In this document: positions 1 to 8,377 of the stretch, piece after piece
Layout: the number at the start of each line of letters is the position of its first letter
How positions within the stretch are numbered: position 1 is the first letter of the stretch
Assembly: GCA_002309195.1 (NCBI GenBank)
Contig: DBWY01000009.1
Coordinates: 1-50,138 of the forward strand
DNA: 50,138 nt
DNA from: Treponema sp. UBA1226
GTDB lineage: Bacteria > Spirochaetota > Spirochaetia > Treponematales > Treponemataceae
Direction of reading: 5' to 3'
Made by a program: the position numbers and the translations under genes
The notes under the pieces: generated by a model
Database searches by the model: none
Seen by the model: only the letters and a program-made list of their open reading frames with translations
Told to the model about the DNA's origin: nothing

Positions 1-560
1 TTGTAACCGATAATCTGGTTGTCTTTATCAACTGCACAAGTTTCTACATAACCTTCTGTCATTTCCAGGTAGCGAGGACCAGTTTTGCGTGTTGCAAACA
101 TTGTTCCAACCTGAGAACGTAAGTTTTTACCGAGGTCTTCAAGAGAAGCACCAACTTTAAGTCCGTCTTTAGAATAAGCTGACTGTGTGCGTCCGTAAAC
201 GATCTGCATGAAAAGTTCGCGCATAGCTGTGTTGATAGCGTCACAAACAAGGTCAGTATTCAAAGCTTCGAGAAGAGTTTTTCCGATGAGGATTTCTGAT
301 GCCATAGCTGCTGAGTGAGTCATACCAGAACATCCGATTGTTTCAACCAATGCTTCTTCGATGATACCATTCTTTACGTTTAAAGAAAGTTTGCAGGCAC
401 CCTGCTGTGGTGCACACCAACCGATTCCGTGTGTAAAACCGGAAACGTCTTCAATTTTTTTAACCTTTACCCATTCGCCTTCTTCAGGAATTGGGGCTGG
501 TCCATGATATGCGCCTTTAGCCAAAGGACACATATGTTCCACTTCTGCAGTGTAAGTCAT
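1..560 (-). CDS. Iron-sulfur cluster assembly scaffold-like protein (3' end outside window)
   Basis: I read this frame directly from the minus strand. It starts at an ATG (558-560) preceded by a good ribosome site, AAGGAGC. About 186 residues are visible and the stop lies beyond base 1. The protein opens MTYTAEVEHMCPLAKGAYHG and contains GWCAPQQGACKLSL, an IGCSGMTHSAAMASE stretch with a conserved cysteine, and DAINTAMRELFMQIVYGRTQ. From memory this matches the family annotated in Clostridia and treponemes as an Fe-S cluster assembly scaffold protein, usually beside a GGGtGRT-type gene, which here would lie outside the window. The regular cysteines suggest metal or cluster binding, but the exact role is not established. 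The short forward reading frame over it is a shadow. Confidence 0.8.
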   Translation of the reverse strand, partial: MTYTAEVEHMCPLAKGAYHGPAPIPEEGEWVKVKKIEDVSGFTHGIGWCAPQQGACKLSLNVKNGIIEEALVETIGCSGMTHSAAMASEILIGKTLLEALNTDLVCDAINTAMRELFMQIVYGRTQSAYSKDGLKVGASLEDLGKNLRSQVGTMFATRKTGPRYLEMTEGYVETCAVDKDNQIIGY

Positions 561-578
561 GAAATGCTCCTTATAAAT

Positions 579-598
579 CTGCCGGGGAAATCCCGCAG
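579..598 (-). promoter_or_regulatory. Leader hairpin upstream of the Fe-S scaffold gene
   Basis: An imperfect inverted repeat (CTGC, one extra base, GGG / CCCGCAG) lies 18 bases before the start codon and just upstream of the ribosome site. It is GC-rich in an AT-rich leader. It could stabilise the transcript or modulate translation; function is inferred from position only. Confidence 0.35.
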
Positions 599-672
599 TA
601 ATTTAAGAATTAATATAGAATAAAATACCATTTTTTAGAGACTATTACAATAAGGTACAGAATAATTAAAGG

Positions 673-701
673 TTGCTTTTATTGATTCATTTCATTATTC
701 T
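673..701 (+). promoter_or_regulatory. Promoter of the PHP-domain gene, leaderless layout
   Basis: TTGCTT (673-678), a 17-base spacer, and TATTCT (696-701). The -10 box ends 9 bases before the ATG at 711. There is no Shine-Dalgarno, so transcription would begin within about 3 bases of the start codon. Confidence 0.45.
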
Positions 702-710
702 TATGCCATT

Positions 711-1508
711 ATGAGTAAATTAAAAATATCAAATTTTCATACACATACATTTTTATGCCATCATGCAACCGGCCGTCCGATAGATTATGTTAAAGTTGCA
801 AAAGAGCAGGGTTGTTCTGAATTAGGATTCAGCGATCACTGCCCGTATCCGGACTTAAAGGAAATTAACTGGATAAACTGCCGCATGAGTGTAGATCAGG
901 TTGAACAATATAAAAATGACGTACAGGAAGCAGCAGAGAATGCGGACTTTAAGGTGCATTTCGGGTTCGAATGTGAATACGATAGAAACTATTTAAACTG
1001 GTACCGCGATGAGCTTAAAGGCCGTTACGGCGCAGAATACCTTGTTTTTGGACCACACTGGGTCGTAGACGGAAACATTCATCCTTATGCACCCCAGTTT
1101 AACCATGATAAAAGGCTTCTTGCAAAATATACCGACCAGGTTGTAGAGGGAATAGGTTCAGGACTCTATTCAATTTTAGCACATCCAGATCTTTTTATGT
1201 CGGGCTGGCGTGAATGGGACGATGAAGCAAAAGCATGTCTTACAGCGATTTTAAATGCCGCTAAAGATATGGACCTCCCGCTTGAAGTAAACGGTCTTGG
1301 AATTTACCGCGGGTTTGTAGAAACTTCGAAAGGTCCAAGGCTTGGTTATCCTTACCATGAGTTCTGGGAAATGGTTGCGTCAAGCGGTGCTCGGGTTATC
1401 TGTGATTCTGATGCTCATAATCCTAATGATGTTATAGCTCATGCACTTAATTCCCGCAATTTTGCTAAAAAATATGGAATCGTGCCGATAGAAACTATAT
1501 TCTCTTGA
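711..1508 (+). CDS. PHP-domain phosphoesterase, histidinol-phosphatase-like
   Basis: This 265-residue protein begins with the PHP metal motif NFHTHTFLCHHATG and carries further metal-ligand stretches: GFSDHCPYP, FGFECEYD, LAHPDLF near the middle and ICDSDAHNPNDV near the end. These are the histidine/aspartate sets of the PHP superfamily, and the length and order resemble HisJ-type histidinol-phosphate phosphatases. No histidine genes are nearby, so the substrate is uncertain and a general PHP hydrolase is possible. There is no ribosome site before the ATG and a promoter sits immediately upstream. Its stop codon overlaps the -35 box of the next gene, so the two are separately transcribed at least in part. 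Confidence 0.8.
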   Translation: MSKLKISNFHTHTFLCHHATGRPIDYVKVAKEQGCSELGFSDHCPYPDLKEINWINCRMSVDQVEQYKNDVQEAAENADFKVHFGFECEYDRNYLNWYRDELKGRYGAEYLVFGPHWVVDGNIHPYAPQFNHDKRLLAKYTDQVVEGIGSGLYSILAHPDLFMSGWREWDDEAKACLTAILNAAKDMDLPLEVNGLGIYRGFVETSKGPRLGYPYHEFWEMVASSGARVICDSDAHNPNDVIAHALNSRNFAKKYGIVPIETIFS

Positions 1509-1533
1509 CATTAGTTTCTTTTTTTAAGATTAT
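1505..1533 (+). promoter_or_regulatory. Promoter of the DUF4912 gene, leaderless layout
   Basis: A perfect TTGACA (1505-1510) overlaps the TGA stop of the upstream gene. A 17-base spacer and GATTAT (1528-1533) follow. The ATG at 1541 is 7 bases after the -10 box and lacks a Shine-Dalgarno. Confidence 0.55.
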
Positions 1534-1540
1534 TTAGTTT

Positions 1541-2218
1541 ATGAAAAATAATTCAGCTAAAAATAGATTATCTCGCAGTCACCTTGAAACTTTAACTTCA
1601 TCACAGTTAATCGAACTTGCTGATGAATACGGAATTGATATTCCGGACGATCTTAACAGACGTTTTATTATTGTCGAACTTCTTGAAGTTGCAAAAGAAA
1701 TCGATGAAAATCTTAACTATAAAGAAACGATTAAAGAAACAGATGAAGCAGCAAACATTGCATCGGAATTACCTGAAGGTTATAACGAAACTAAGATAGA
1801 TATTCTGCTTCGTAATCCTGTTTCTATTTTTGTTTACTGGGATTACAGCGAAACTTTATACAAGCAGCTTGTTTCTTCTAAAACACCGGTTCATCTCCAG
1901 GTATGTTTCTTTGATGACCTTGAAACAGAAAAGCCGGAAGAAACTTTCGACATTCAGATTAATTATTCTGACAGGGAACAGTACATTCTTATTCCCGGCG
2001 GAAAAAAATATGTAAGGGTCGATCTTGTTCAGGATGATGCGTCTGCATTAAATTCTGTTCTTGCAGTTTCTTCCAGAATTGCAATTCCTCAGGGGTCACA
2101 TCAGTTTATGAGTTTGCAGCCGGGACAGGATGCAAAGATTAAACCGATTCTTGAACTGTCTGGTTTAAAGACAATCCTTAAGAATCATTACAATAACTAC
2201 AGAGAATCGTTTAATTAA
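1541..2218 (+). CDS. DUF4912 domain protein
   Basis: A 225-residue cytoplasmic protein. Residues about 10-55 (LETLTSSQLIELADEYGIDI onward) look like a Rho-N/SAP-type helical module. From about residue 85 comes the DUF4912 core with its signature RNPVSIFVYWDYSE. No signal peptide or membrane segment is visible. DUF4912 genes often sit beside GH57 enzymes, and here the GH57 gene follows 14 bases later, after an AGAGAGAG ribosome site, so the two form an operon. A role in regulating or scaffolding glycogen handling is plausible from the neighbour but unproven. Confidence 0.8.
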   Translation: MKNNSAKNRLSRSHLETLTSSQLIELADEYGIDIPDDLNRRFIIVELLEVAKEIDENLNYKETIKETDEAANIASELPEGYNETKIDILLRNPVSIFVYWDYSETLYKQLVSSKTPVHLQVCFFDDLETEKPEETFDIQINYSDREQYILIPGGKKYVRVDLVQDDASALNSVLAVSSRIAIPQGSHQFMSLQPGQDAKIKPILELSGLKTILKNHYNNYRESFN

Positions 2219-2232
2219 AGAGAGAGTTAAAA

Positions 2233-3831
2233 ATGGCAAGTAAAAATATTTCATTATTAATAAATCTTCATCACCCATACATAAGACATACAGACGAAAG
2301 CGCTCTCGCAAATGCGCAGGAAAATTCTCTCTTCTTTGAAAAGATTTCAAATGTATACATTCCGCTTTTAAATATGCTTTCGAAAATCGAAAGTGAAAAA
2401 ATTAATGCAAAGATTGCAGTTGTTTTTTCTACACCTTTGTGTGCTCTTTTGAGTGATTCAGCTGTAAAAAAACAGTATGTAAACTATCTTGATAATTTAA
2501 TTGAATTTGGTAAAAAAGAAGTTACAAGAACAAAATCAATTAAAGAATTAAATAAAAGCGCTGTTGAATATCTTGAAGATGCAATCGAAACAAAAAGATA
2601 TTTTACAGAAGTTTATGAACAGAATCTTTTAAAACATTTTGCGCAGTTTGCAAAGAACGGAGTAATCGAAATTCTTGCAACATGCGGAACTTATATGTTC
2701 ATGCCGCACTATGCTGACATGAGCGAAATTTTAAATGCGCAGATAGAAACCGGACTTTACTCTGTAAAATATTATTTCGGAATTCCTGCAGAAGGTTTTT
2801 TCCTTCCTGAACTCGGCTATGCTCCTGGAATCGAGAAAGTCCTTAGAATGTACGGAGTAAATTACACAATTCTTCCGTCACAGAGTTTTCTTCTTGGCGA
2901 AGTAACTCCGGAAAACGGAATCTTTACTCCGGCACGCTGTTACAACTGCCTTTCACTTTTTGCAGCAGATAAAATCAAGCTTGATTACAATCAGAATCCT
3001 GTTTACAAGAATAAAAATAAGGATATTGCATGGGAACTTGAGGGTGCTGAACTGACTCCATTCATTAAAAAGGGTCAGGCAAGAACAGGCTCGGGCTTCT
3101 GCTACTGGAATAATCTTTTTTCTGAATCAGATTCTAATCCAAAGAATTTAAAGAAACAGGAATACATTTATAACCGCGAAAATGCATATAATCAGGTTCT
3201 CATTGACTCTGACAATTTTGTTTCGGTTTACAAACAAAAAATTGAAGATGCAGCAAAGCTTATTAAGAATACAGACGTTTCACTTACATGTGTGTTTGAT
3301 GATGAAATGCTTTATCAGTCATGGAGCGAGGGTATTCTCTGGTTTGAAAACGTAATCAGAAAATTTGCAGAAAGCGGAATAAACGTAGCAACTTTCTCTG
3401 ATTTGCTTTTCGACAAATTTTCTTTCCAGAAAATTGTTCCGTATTCTGCTTCGGGGTCAGAACAGTCGTATGGCGAAGATTATCTTTCAAATAAAAACAG
3501 TTACATGCTCCGTTATTTGAGAAAAGCATGCGAAAGAATCGTTGACCTTGCAGGAAGATTTCCTGATGACTCAGGTCTGAAAGTTCGTCTTTTAAATCTT
3601 GGTTCACGAGAACTTATGCTTGCGCAGAGTTCTGAATGGGCAAAGATGATAGAAACTGATTACTTTGCAGATTATGCAAAAAAAGCGTTTAAAGACAGTA
3701 TCGTGGCGTTTACAGCAGTTTTTGATGCGCTTGGTTCAAATACTGTAAGTACAGAATGGCTTTGTAATCTGGAAAAAAATCATCCGATTTTCCCTTGGAT
3801 GAACTTTAGAATTTTCTGTCCGAAAAAATAG
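2233..3831 (+). CDS. Glycoside hydrolase family 57 protein, glucan branching enzyme-like
   Basis: This 532-residue cytoplasmic protein has GH57 hallmarks: an N-terminal strand ending LHHPYIRH (residues about 12-19), FFLPELGYAPG containing the presumed nucleophile Glu193, and FDDEMLYQSWSEGILWFE with the presumed acid/base Asp at 356 or 357. The arrangement and length resemble GH57 1,4-alpha-glucan branching enzymes. The usual FGHWWFEG around the acid site is altered to LYQSWSEG, so specificity may differ (amylase or transferase). It follows the DUF4912 gene as an operon. A glycogen synthase gene (40924-42399) elsewhere in the window supports a glycogen role. Confidence 0.8.
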   Translation: MASKNISLLINLHHPYIRHTDESALANAQENSLFFEKISNVYIPLLNMLSKIESEKINAKIAVVFSTPLCALLSDSAVKKQYVNYLDNLIEFGKKEVTRTKSIKELNKSAVEYLEDAIETKRYFTEVYEQNLLKHFAQFAKNGVIEILATCGTYMFMPHYADMSEILNAQIETGLYSVKYYFGIPAEGFFLPELGYAPGIEKVLRMYGVNYTILPSQSFLLGEVTPENGIFTPARCYNCLSLFAADKIKLDYNQNPVYKNKNKDIAWELEGAELTPFIKKGQARTGSGFCYWNNLFSESDSNPKNLKKQEYIYNRENAYNQVLIDSDNFVSVYKQKIEDAAKLIKNTDVSLTCVFDDEMLYQSWSEGILWFENVIRKFAESGINVATFSDLLFDKFSFQKIVPYSASGSEQSYGEDYLSNKNSYMLRYLRKACERIVDLAGRFPDDSGLKVRLLNLGSRELMLAQSSEWAKMIETDYFADYAKKAFKDSIVAFTAVFDALGSNTVSTEWLCNLEKNHPIFPWMNFRIFCPKK

Positions 3832-3841
3832 ATTGTTAAGT

Positions 3842-3879
3842 AGAGTTTGCGCACTTTTACGATGCACACAGAGTTTGCG
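3842..3879. repeat. Short direct repeat in convergent intergenic gap
   Basis: AGAGTTTGCG occurs at 3842-3851 and 3870-3879, 28 bases apart, between two convergent genes. An imperfect stem (TGCGCA / TGCACA) lies between the copies and T6 follows the second. It may take part in termination, but the stem is weak. Confidence 0.35.
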
Positions 3880-3884
3880 GTTTT

Positions 3885-5189
3885 TTATTCCAGACTCTGG
3901 ATGTCGATTACTCTGTCAAAAAGTTTTTTAGAATTGCTCACAAGCTTTATGCTGTTTCTTGCAGGTGTAAAGCCCGGATTTATTTTTAAACATTTTTCCC
4001 ACTGTTCAACTGCAAGATCCATCTGACCGCGCGCATAATATTTTAATCCTTCTTCGTAATAGCTTTCTGCTTCAAGTTCTTTTGCGTATCTTCCGCGGTC
4101 ACCGAAATTCAATTTTAATGCAACAGAAAAATGGTTTACCGGATTTACTGATGAGGTTAAATCAAACGTGTAGTTAAAATCAAGAATGAACTGCTTTAAT
4201 GTAATTTCTGTTCCAAGACTTATGCGAGGGTTAGCACCCTTAAGACGAAATCCTGCCATGACTTCTACAAAATCAGTTACGTTTACATCAAGTCCGACTC
4301 CAAAAGAGTACATCTGTGTTTTAGAAAAGTCCATGAGATTTACAGGCTGCTTAAAGTCAAATGCAATCATTGCAGGCTTTATAAATCTGTAAGAGATTCC
4401 GGCATTTATTGCTGTAGGAAGCGAATCATCAAGACGAACTCCCTGTGCACTCTGAAAGCCTGTAAGCGAAACACCTATGTTCTGGAGTGTCAGTCCGACT
4501 TTTAAGTTAGGATCACGGTCATCGAAAAATTTTGCCGCATTAAAACGAAGGAGAACTCCGAGATCAGTCATAAAGGCGAGGGCAGACTGGCTTATTCCCG
4601 AGTGCTTGATTATTTCTCCTGTATCGCGGTCTGTATAATCCGGAATTGCACGCCATGCAATCTTTGCGTTTCCTCCGACTGCAAGGCCTTTAAAATAATA
4701 ACCGTTAAAGAAATTGTATGATGCATTTACTACTGCGGTTGTTTCTGAGTAATAGCTTGAAGCAACCCTGTCACCAAAATCGTTGTATTCTGTAAACGGA
4801 ACGTAAAAGCATTTTATTTTTGCGCCGCAGCCGAAATTCTCGTTTCTAATTGTTCCGGCGATTGTTTCTATATTGGAATCTGCAATCCACGAGTTGTGGA
4901 AAAAACCGAGGGAAGTCTGATCAAGTACACAGCTGGCTGCAGGATTATATTCAAAAAAACTTATATCATCGGCAACGGCAGTAAAAGCAGAACCAAGGCT
5001 TTCTTCTCTTCCGCCTGCAGGAATATCCAGTGACGGAAATACAGTCGTTCCGGCATTTTTATCTACAAAAGAGGAGAAAGAATCTGCGATTGAAGAAAAG
5101 GTTTCGATGTATTCCAGAGAATACGCCTTTACGGGTATAATAAAGGAGGTGAGGAAAATTAAAATGAATGTCCTAAAAAAATCTTTCAT
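3885..5189 (-). CDS. UPF0164 family outer-membrane protein (FadL-like) with C-terminal TPR
   Basis: This 434-residue protein starts with a signal peptide (MKDFFRTFILIFLTSFIIP). The mature N-terminus carries IPAGGREESLGSAFTAVADD and FFEYNPAASC, typical of the treponemal UPF0164 family and related PorV/FadL-like barrels. The middle alternates short beta strands ending in aromatic residues, as expected of an outer-membrane barrel. Residues about 365-410 (YYEEGLKYYARGQMDLAVEQ onward) form one or two TPR repeats, probably periplasmic. T. pallidum has several paralogues proposed to import long-chain fatty acids or other hydrophobic nutrients. The gene is divergent from the large secreted protein at 5343 and has its own strong promoter. 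Confidence 0.85.
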   Translation of the reverse strand: MKDFFRTFILIFLTSFIIPVKAYSLEYIETFSSIADSFSSFVDKNAGTTVFPSLDIPAGGREESLGSAFTAVADDISFFEYNPAASCVLDQTSLGFFHNSWIADSNIETIAGTIRNENFGCGAKIKCFYVPFTEYNDFGDRVASSYYSETTAVVNASYNFFNGYYFKGLAVGGNAKIAWRAIPDYTDRDTGEIIKHSGISQSALAFMTDLGVLLRFNAAKFFDDRDPNLKVGLTLQNIGVSLTGFQSAQGVRLDDSLPTAINAGISYRFIKPAMIAFDFKQPVNLMDFSKTQMYSFGVGLDVNVTDFVEVMAGFRLKGANPRISLGTEITLKQFILDFNYTFDLTSSVNPVNHFSVALKLNFGDRGRYAKELEAESYYEEGLKYYARGQMDLAVEQWEKCLKINPGFTPARNSIKLVSNSKKLFDRVIDIQSLE

Positions 5190-5199
5190 CCGTCTTAAT

Positions 5200-5228
5200 A
5201 TTTTACCAGATTTTGACTAAAATGTCCA
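5200..5228 (-). promoter_or_regulatory. Promoter of the UPF0164 gene, very short leader
   Basis: On the minus strand, TGGACA (5223-5228), a 17-base spacer and TAAAAT (5200-5205). The -10 box ends 10 bases before the ATG, giving a leader of only about 4 bases without a clear ribosome site. Confidence 0.6.
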
Positions 5229-5273
5229 TTTTCTCTAAAATATTATGAGAAATCGGCCATATCGTGTTATTAA

Positions 5274-5319
5274 ATTTTCGGTTTTATTCCTTAATATGTT
5301 TAGTTTTTTTACCGAAAAT
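5274..5319. promoter_or_regulatory. Nine-base inverted repeat upstream of the ATT-start gene
   Basis: ATTTTCGGT (5274-5282) and ACCGAAAAT (5311-5319) are perfect inverted copies with a 28-base loop. The right arm abuts a TATATA/TATAAG -10-like element at 5319-5326. It could be an operator or an mRNA hairpin. Confidence 0.4.
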
Positions 5320-5342
5320 ATATAAGATAAGGGGAATTAATT

Positions 5343-8333
5343 ATTAAACGTTTAATTCTTGTTCTGACAGTATTATTTCTTTCTCTTAATTTGTGTTTTG
5401 CGCAGGATACGAATGCTCAGGGCAGGACTTTAAGCCAGATTGATCAGCTCATCGAAGAAACAGATTTTTCTGCTGCTTTGATTGAATTGAGTGACTACCT
5501 CAAGGATCATCCTGAACAGCTTGATAAAGTTCAGAAAAGAATAGACAAAATCATGAAGTCAAGACAGCAGTACATCGTGCTTGCAAATGAACTTATTGAC
5601 GTCATGGAAAAAGAACCTGAAAATGCTCAGAAAAAACTCGAAATCATCGCACAACTTGAAAGCGTAGAAAAAAATCCGACAGAAGAACAGCTCCAGTTTA
5701 TCCGCCAGGCAAAGATTGCCGCGCAGTTTACTTACTACAGGGCACAGTTCAGACGAATTGCAGACGAATCTTCTGCAAGTGTTGATAACGGAGAATATAC
5801 TGATGCGGTAAGTCAGATCCAGAAAGGATTTACGATGTACCGCCAGGAATTTTATGATGAAAACCCTAAGAGCGTAACTGACGGTGTTACTGTTACTGTA
5901 AACCAGATAAATGCACTCTGTAAAGAATATTCAAACATTCAGGATAAATTAAAGAACGCATACAACACATTTATCCGTGCCGTAGAAAGCGGAAACTACC
6001 GTGATGCTTCGAATGCGTATATAAACTTTAACAGTGAAATGCAGGCTCTTGCAAATGTTCGTAACCAGGTTTACAAGAATGCAGTTTCGCTTCGTGACAC
6101 ATTCCAGAGACTTCAGAAAAGAAATCCTGAACTTACAGAAGCATCATACCTTCCGTTTGTGTTCAGGTTTACACTCGGTCTTGAAAATAATCCGCGCTCG
6201 GGAATCATCGGCGCAATGGATACTCAGTTTAAAAATTATGTTGAAGGTGCAAAGCCTGCAATTTATTCTGTAATTCAAAAAAACAATATCGGGAAAATCG
6301 ATTCTACAAATGTTGCAACTGTAAAAAACGATGATCTTCCTTACCAGCGGCTTACTGCAATGTCAAACTTTTCTGAACTCGGAATCAATGTAAATCAGAT
6401 GTATTCTAAAATCTCTGAAGGATTAAAATATCAGAAGGATTATCCTGAGTATGTTCGCTCGATGGAATATGTAGCTTCGATTACCAGCGGAATAAACCAG
6501 AGTTTTGTAGTTCTTAATAAATATCAGGGAATTAACCAGACATTAAAGACAATCGAAAAACCTGCAGACGCCGTAGAAGGAATAAGATCTAAAAACTCAT
6601 ATGCGTCGCAGATGATTGACTGCTCAAGACAGTATGATGAATGTGCTGCAAAAGCTCAGAATCTTCTCAATGAAAAATTCTTTACAGAATACAGCGCAGA
6701 ACTTTTACAGAATCAGAAAAACAAGAATGCAGAAAATGTTATTCTTGAATACAAAAACCTTGATACATATTATTCAGTTTTAAATAAGACGCTTTATGAT
6801 GTTTGTATTAAAGCAAGTCAGCATCAGTGGAAAGAAACTTCTTCTTATTTTGCAAGTGCTGCAACAGAAATCGTTGACTACTATCAGAACGAATATAAAA
6901 AATCTGACGAGCTTCTTGCAAACCGCTATCCTAAAGAAGCGCTCGCATTTATTTCGCAGATTGATCAGAACTTAAAGAATGATTCTGCAACGCTTGAGTC
7001 ATGCCGCACGACACTTCTTGAAAGTTCAATCGATAAATCTTCTTTTGCTTCAGAAGAAAAAACTGTAATCGATAGCGTTGCAAAAATGCATAAGCTTCAG
7101 GAAGCAAGTAATGCGACATCACAGAAATGTAATGAATCAATTCTCTTAAGTCAGAAAGCATTGAACGAAGCAGAATTAAGATATAATCAGGCTGTAAGTT
7201 CATTCAGAAGAACAGATTACACGGCTGCAAGAAAAAATATCGAGCTTGCAAGTTTAAAATACAAAGAATCTCTTGACTATCAGGAATCTGACAGCCTCAG
7301 AACAGAAAGCGACAGAAAACTTGCAGAACTTGGTCAGCAGATTAACGATGCAGAAAACCGTCTCGTTGTTGCAGAAGTTCGAAAACTCAAGAACAATGCT
7401 AAAAACGAATACTACAACGGTAACTTTGAAAAAGCAGAAAGCATTCTTAATCAGGCAAAGAGCCGCTGGGCTGTTACAAACGGTGATGAAAAAGACGAAG
7501 AAATCGAAAACCTTTTTGCTCTTGTAGAAACGGCTCTTTCTATGAAAACCGGTCGTGTAATTCCACCGACAGCACCGCTGTATCCTGAAATGTCTCAGAT
7601 TTTGAGTATTGCCCATCAGTATTATGATCAGGGTTCAAAACTCATGAAGCAGAATAAAAAGGATGATGCCCTCGAAGTTTTAAATCTTGCAAAAAAGAAA
7701 CTTCAGGAAGTTCAGCTTGTATATCCTTTAAACCAGGAAGCAAGTATTCTTACGCTCCGCATTGATGAACTTATTGACCCTGCAGTTGCAAACCAGACCT
7801 TTGAACGCAAATTTAACAGTGCAAAGACAAACTATAAAAATCCGGCAAAGATTCAGGAAGCATATGCAGATCTTAAGGACCTTGCAGAAATAAGACCTAA
7901 TTATCCTGGCCTTAAATCCCTCATAAATCAGGTAGAAATGGACCTCGGATTAAAGAAAAAGCCGGTTGATACTACTGCAATTACAAGGTCTCAGGCTTTG
8001 ACACGAGAAGCTCAGAGCATCATAAACAGTGCAGGAAAGAGCGAGTCTCAGTTAAGGAACGCCCTTGCCAAACTTGATGAGGCAATCGTCCTTAACCCTA
8101 ATAATGACCAGGCTTATCTTTTGAAGGACCGTGTTCAGATTTCTCTTGGCGGTAGGGCAAGCATCGTCATGACGGCTGCTGATGAGGCTAAATACCAGCA
8201 GGCTATTCAGGAGCTTCAGAAAAACAACATCGTCGGAGCCTATGCCCTCGTAGAACAGCTTCTCCAGAAGTCCGAAAACAAGCGCTGTACAAAGGTACTG
8301 GATTTGCAGAAAAAGGTAAAAGCGTTGTTGTAA
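5343..8333 (+). CDS. Large secreted TPR-like helical repeat protein, apparent ATT start
   Basis: The reading frame is open from 5331 after a stop at 5328. No ATG, GTG or TTG occurs before TTG 5391, which would remove the signal peptide. Reading from ATT at 5343 gives MKRLILVLTVLFLSLNLCFA followed by Q, an ideal signal sequence, with AAGGGG (5329-5334) 8 bases upstream. I therefore choose ATT 5343, giving 996 residues; an assembly error of ATG is the alternative. The mature protein is almost entirely charged helix with many Gln, Lys and Glu and coiled-coil stretches, plus TPR-like motifs near residues 40-80, 680-760 and 890-940. It sits between a FadL-like barrel gene and a receptor phosphatase gene 44 bases downstream. 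The likely location is periplasmic. Function unknown. Confidence 0.85.
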   Translation: MKRLILVLTVLFLSLNLCFAQDTNAQGRTLSQIDQLIEETDFSAALIELSDYLKDHPEQLDKVQKRIDKIMKSRQQYIVLANELIDVMEKEPENAQKKLEIIAQLESVEKNPTEEQLQFIRQAKIAAQFTYYRAQFRRIADESSASVDNGEYTDAVSQIQKGFTMYRQEFYDENPKSVTDGVTVTVNQINALCKEYSNIQDKLKNAYNTFIRAVESGNYRDASNAYINFNSEMQALANVRNQVYKNAVSLRDTFQRLQKRNPELTEASYLPFVFRFTLGLENNPRSGIIGAMDTQFKNYVEGAKPAIYSVIQKNNIGKIDSTNVATVKNDDLPYQRLTAMSNFSELGINVNQMYSKISEGLKYQKDYPEYVRSMEYVASITSGINQSFVVLNKYQGINQTLKTIEKPADAVEGIRSKNSYASQMIDCSRQYDECAAKAQNLLNEKFFTEYSAELLQNQKNKNAENVILEYKNLDTYYSVLNKTLYDVCIKASQHQWKETSSYFASAATEIVDYYQNEYKKSDELLANRYPKEALAFISQIDQNLKNDSATLESCRTTLLESSIDKSSFASEEKTVIDSVAKMHKLQEASNATSQKCNESILLSQKALNEAELRYNQAVSSFRRTDYTAARKNIELASLKYKESLDYQESDSLRTESDRKLAELGQQINDAENRLVVAEVRKLKNNAKNEYYNGNFEKAESILNQAKSRWAVTNGDEKDEEIENLFALVETALSMKTGRVIPPTAPLYPEMSQILSIAHQYYDQGSKLMKQNKKDDALEVLNLAKKKLQEVQLVYPLNQEASILTLRIDELIDPAVANQTFERKFNSAKTNYKNPAKIQEAYADLKDLAEIRPNYPGLKSLINQVEMDLGLKKKPVDTTAITRSQALTREAQSIINSAGKSESQLRNALAKLDEAIVLNPNNDQAYLLKDRVQISLGGRASIVMTAADEAKYQQAIQELQKNNIVGAYALVEQLLQKSENKRCTKVLDLQKKVKALL

Positions 8334-8377
8334 TTTTATGGCGTGTAAAGTACAATAGAATATGGTGGGATTTATAA

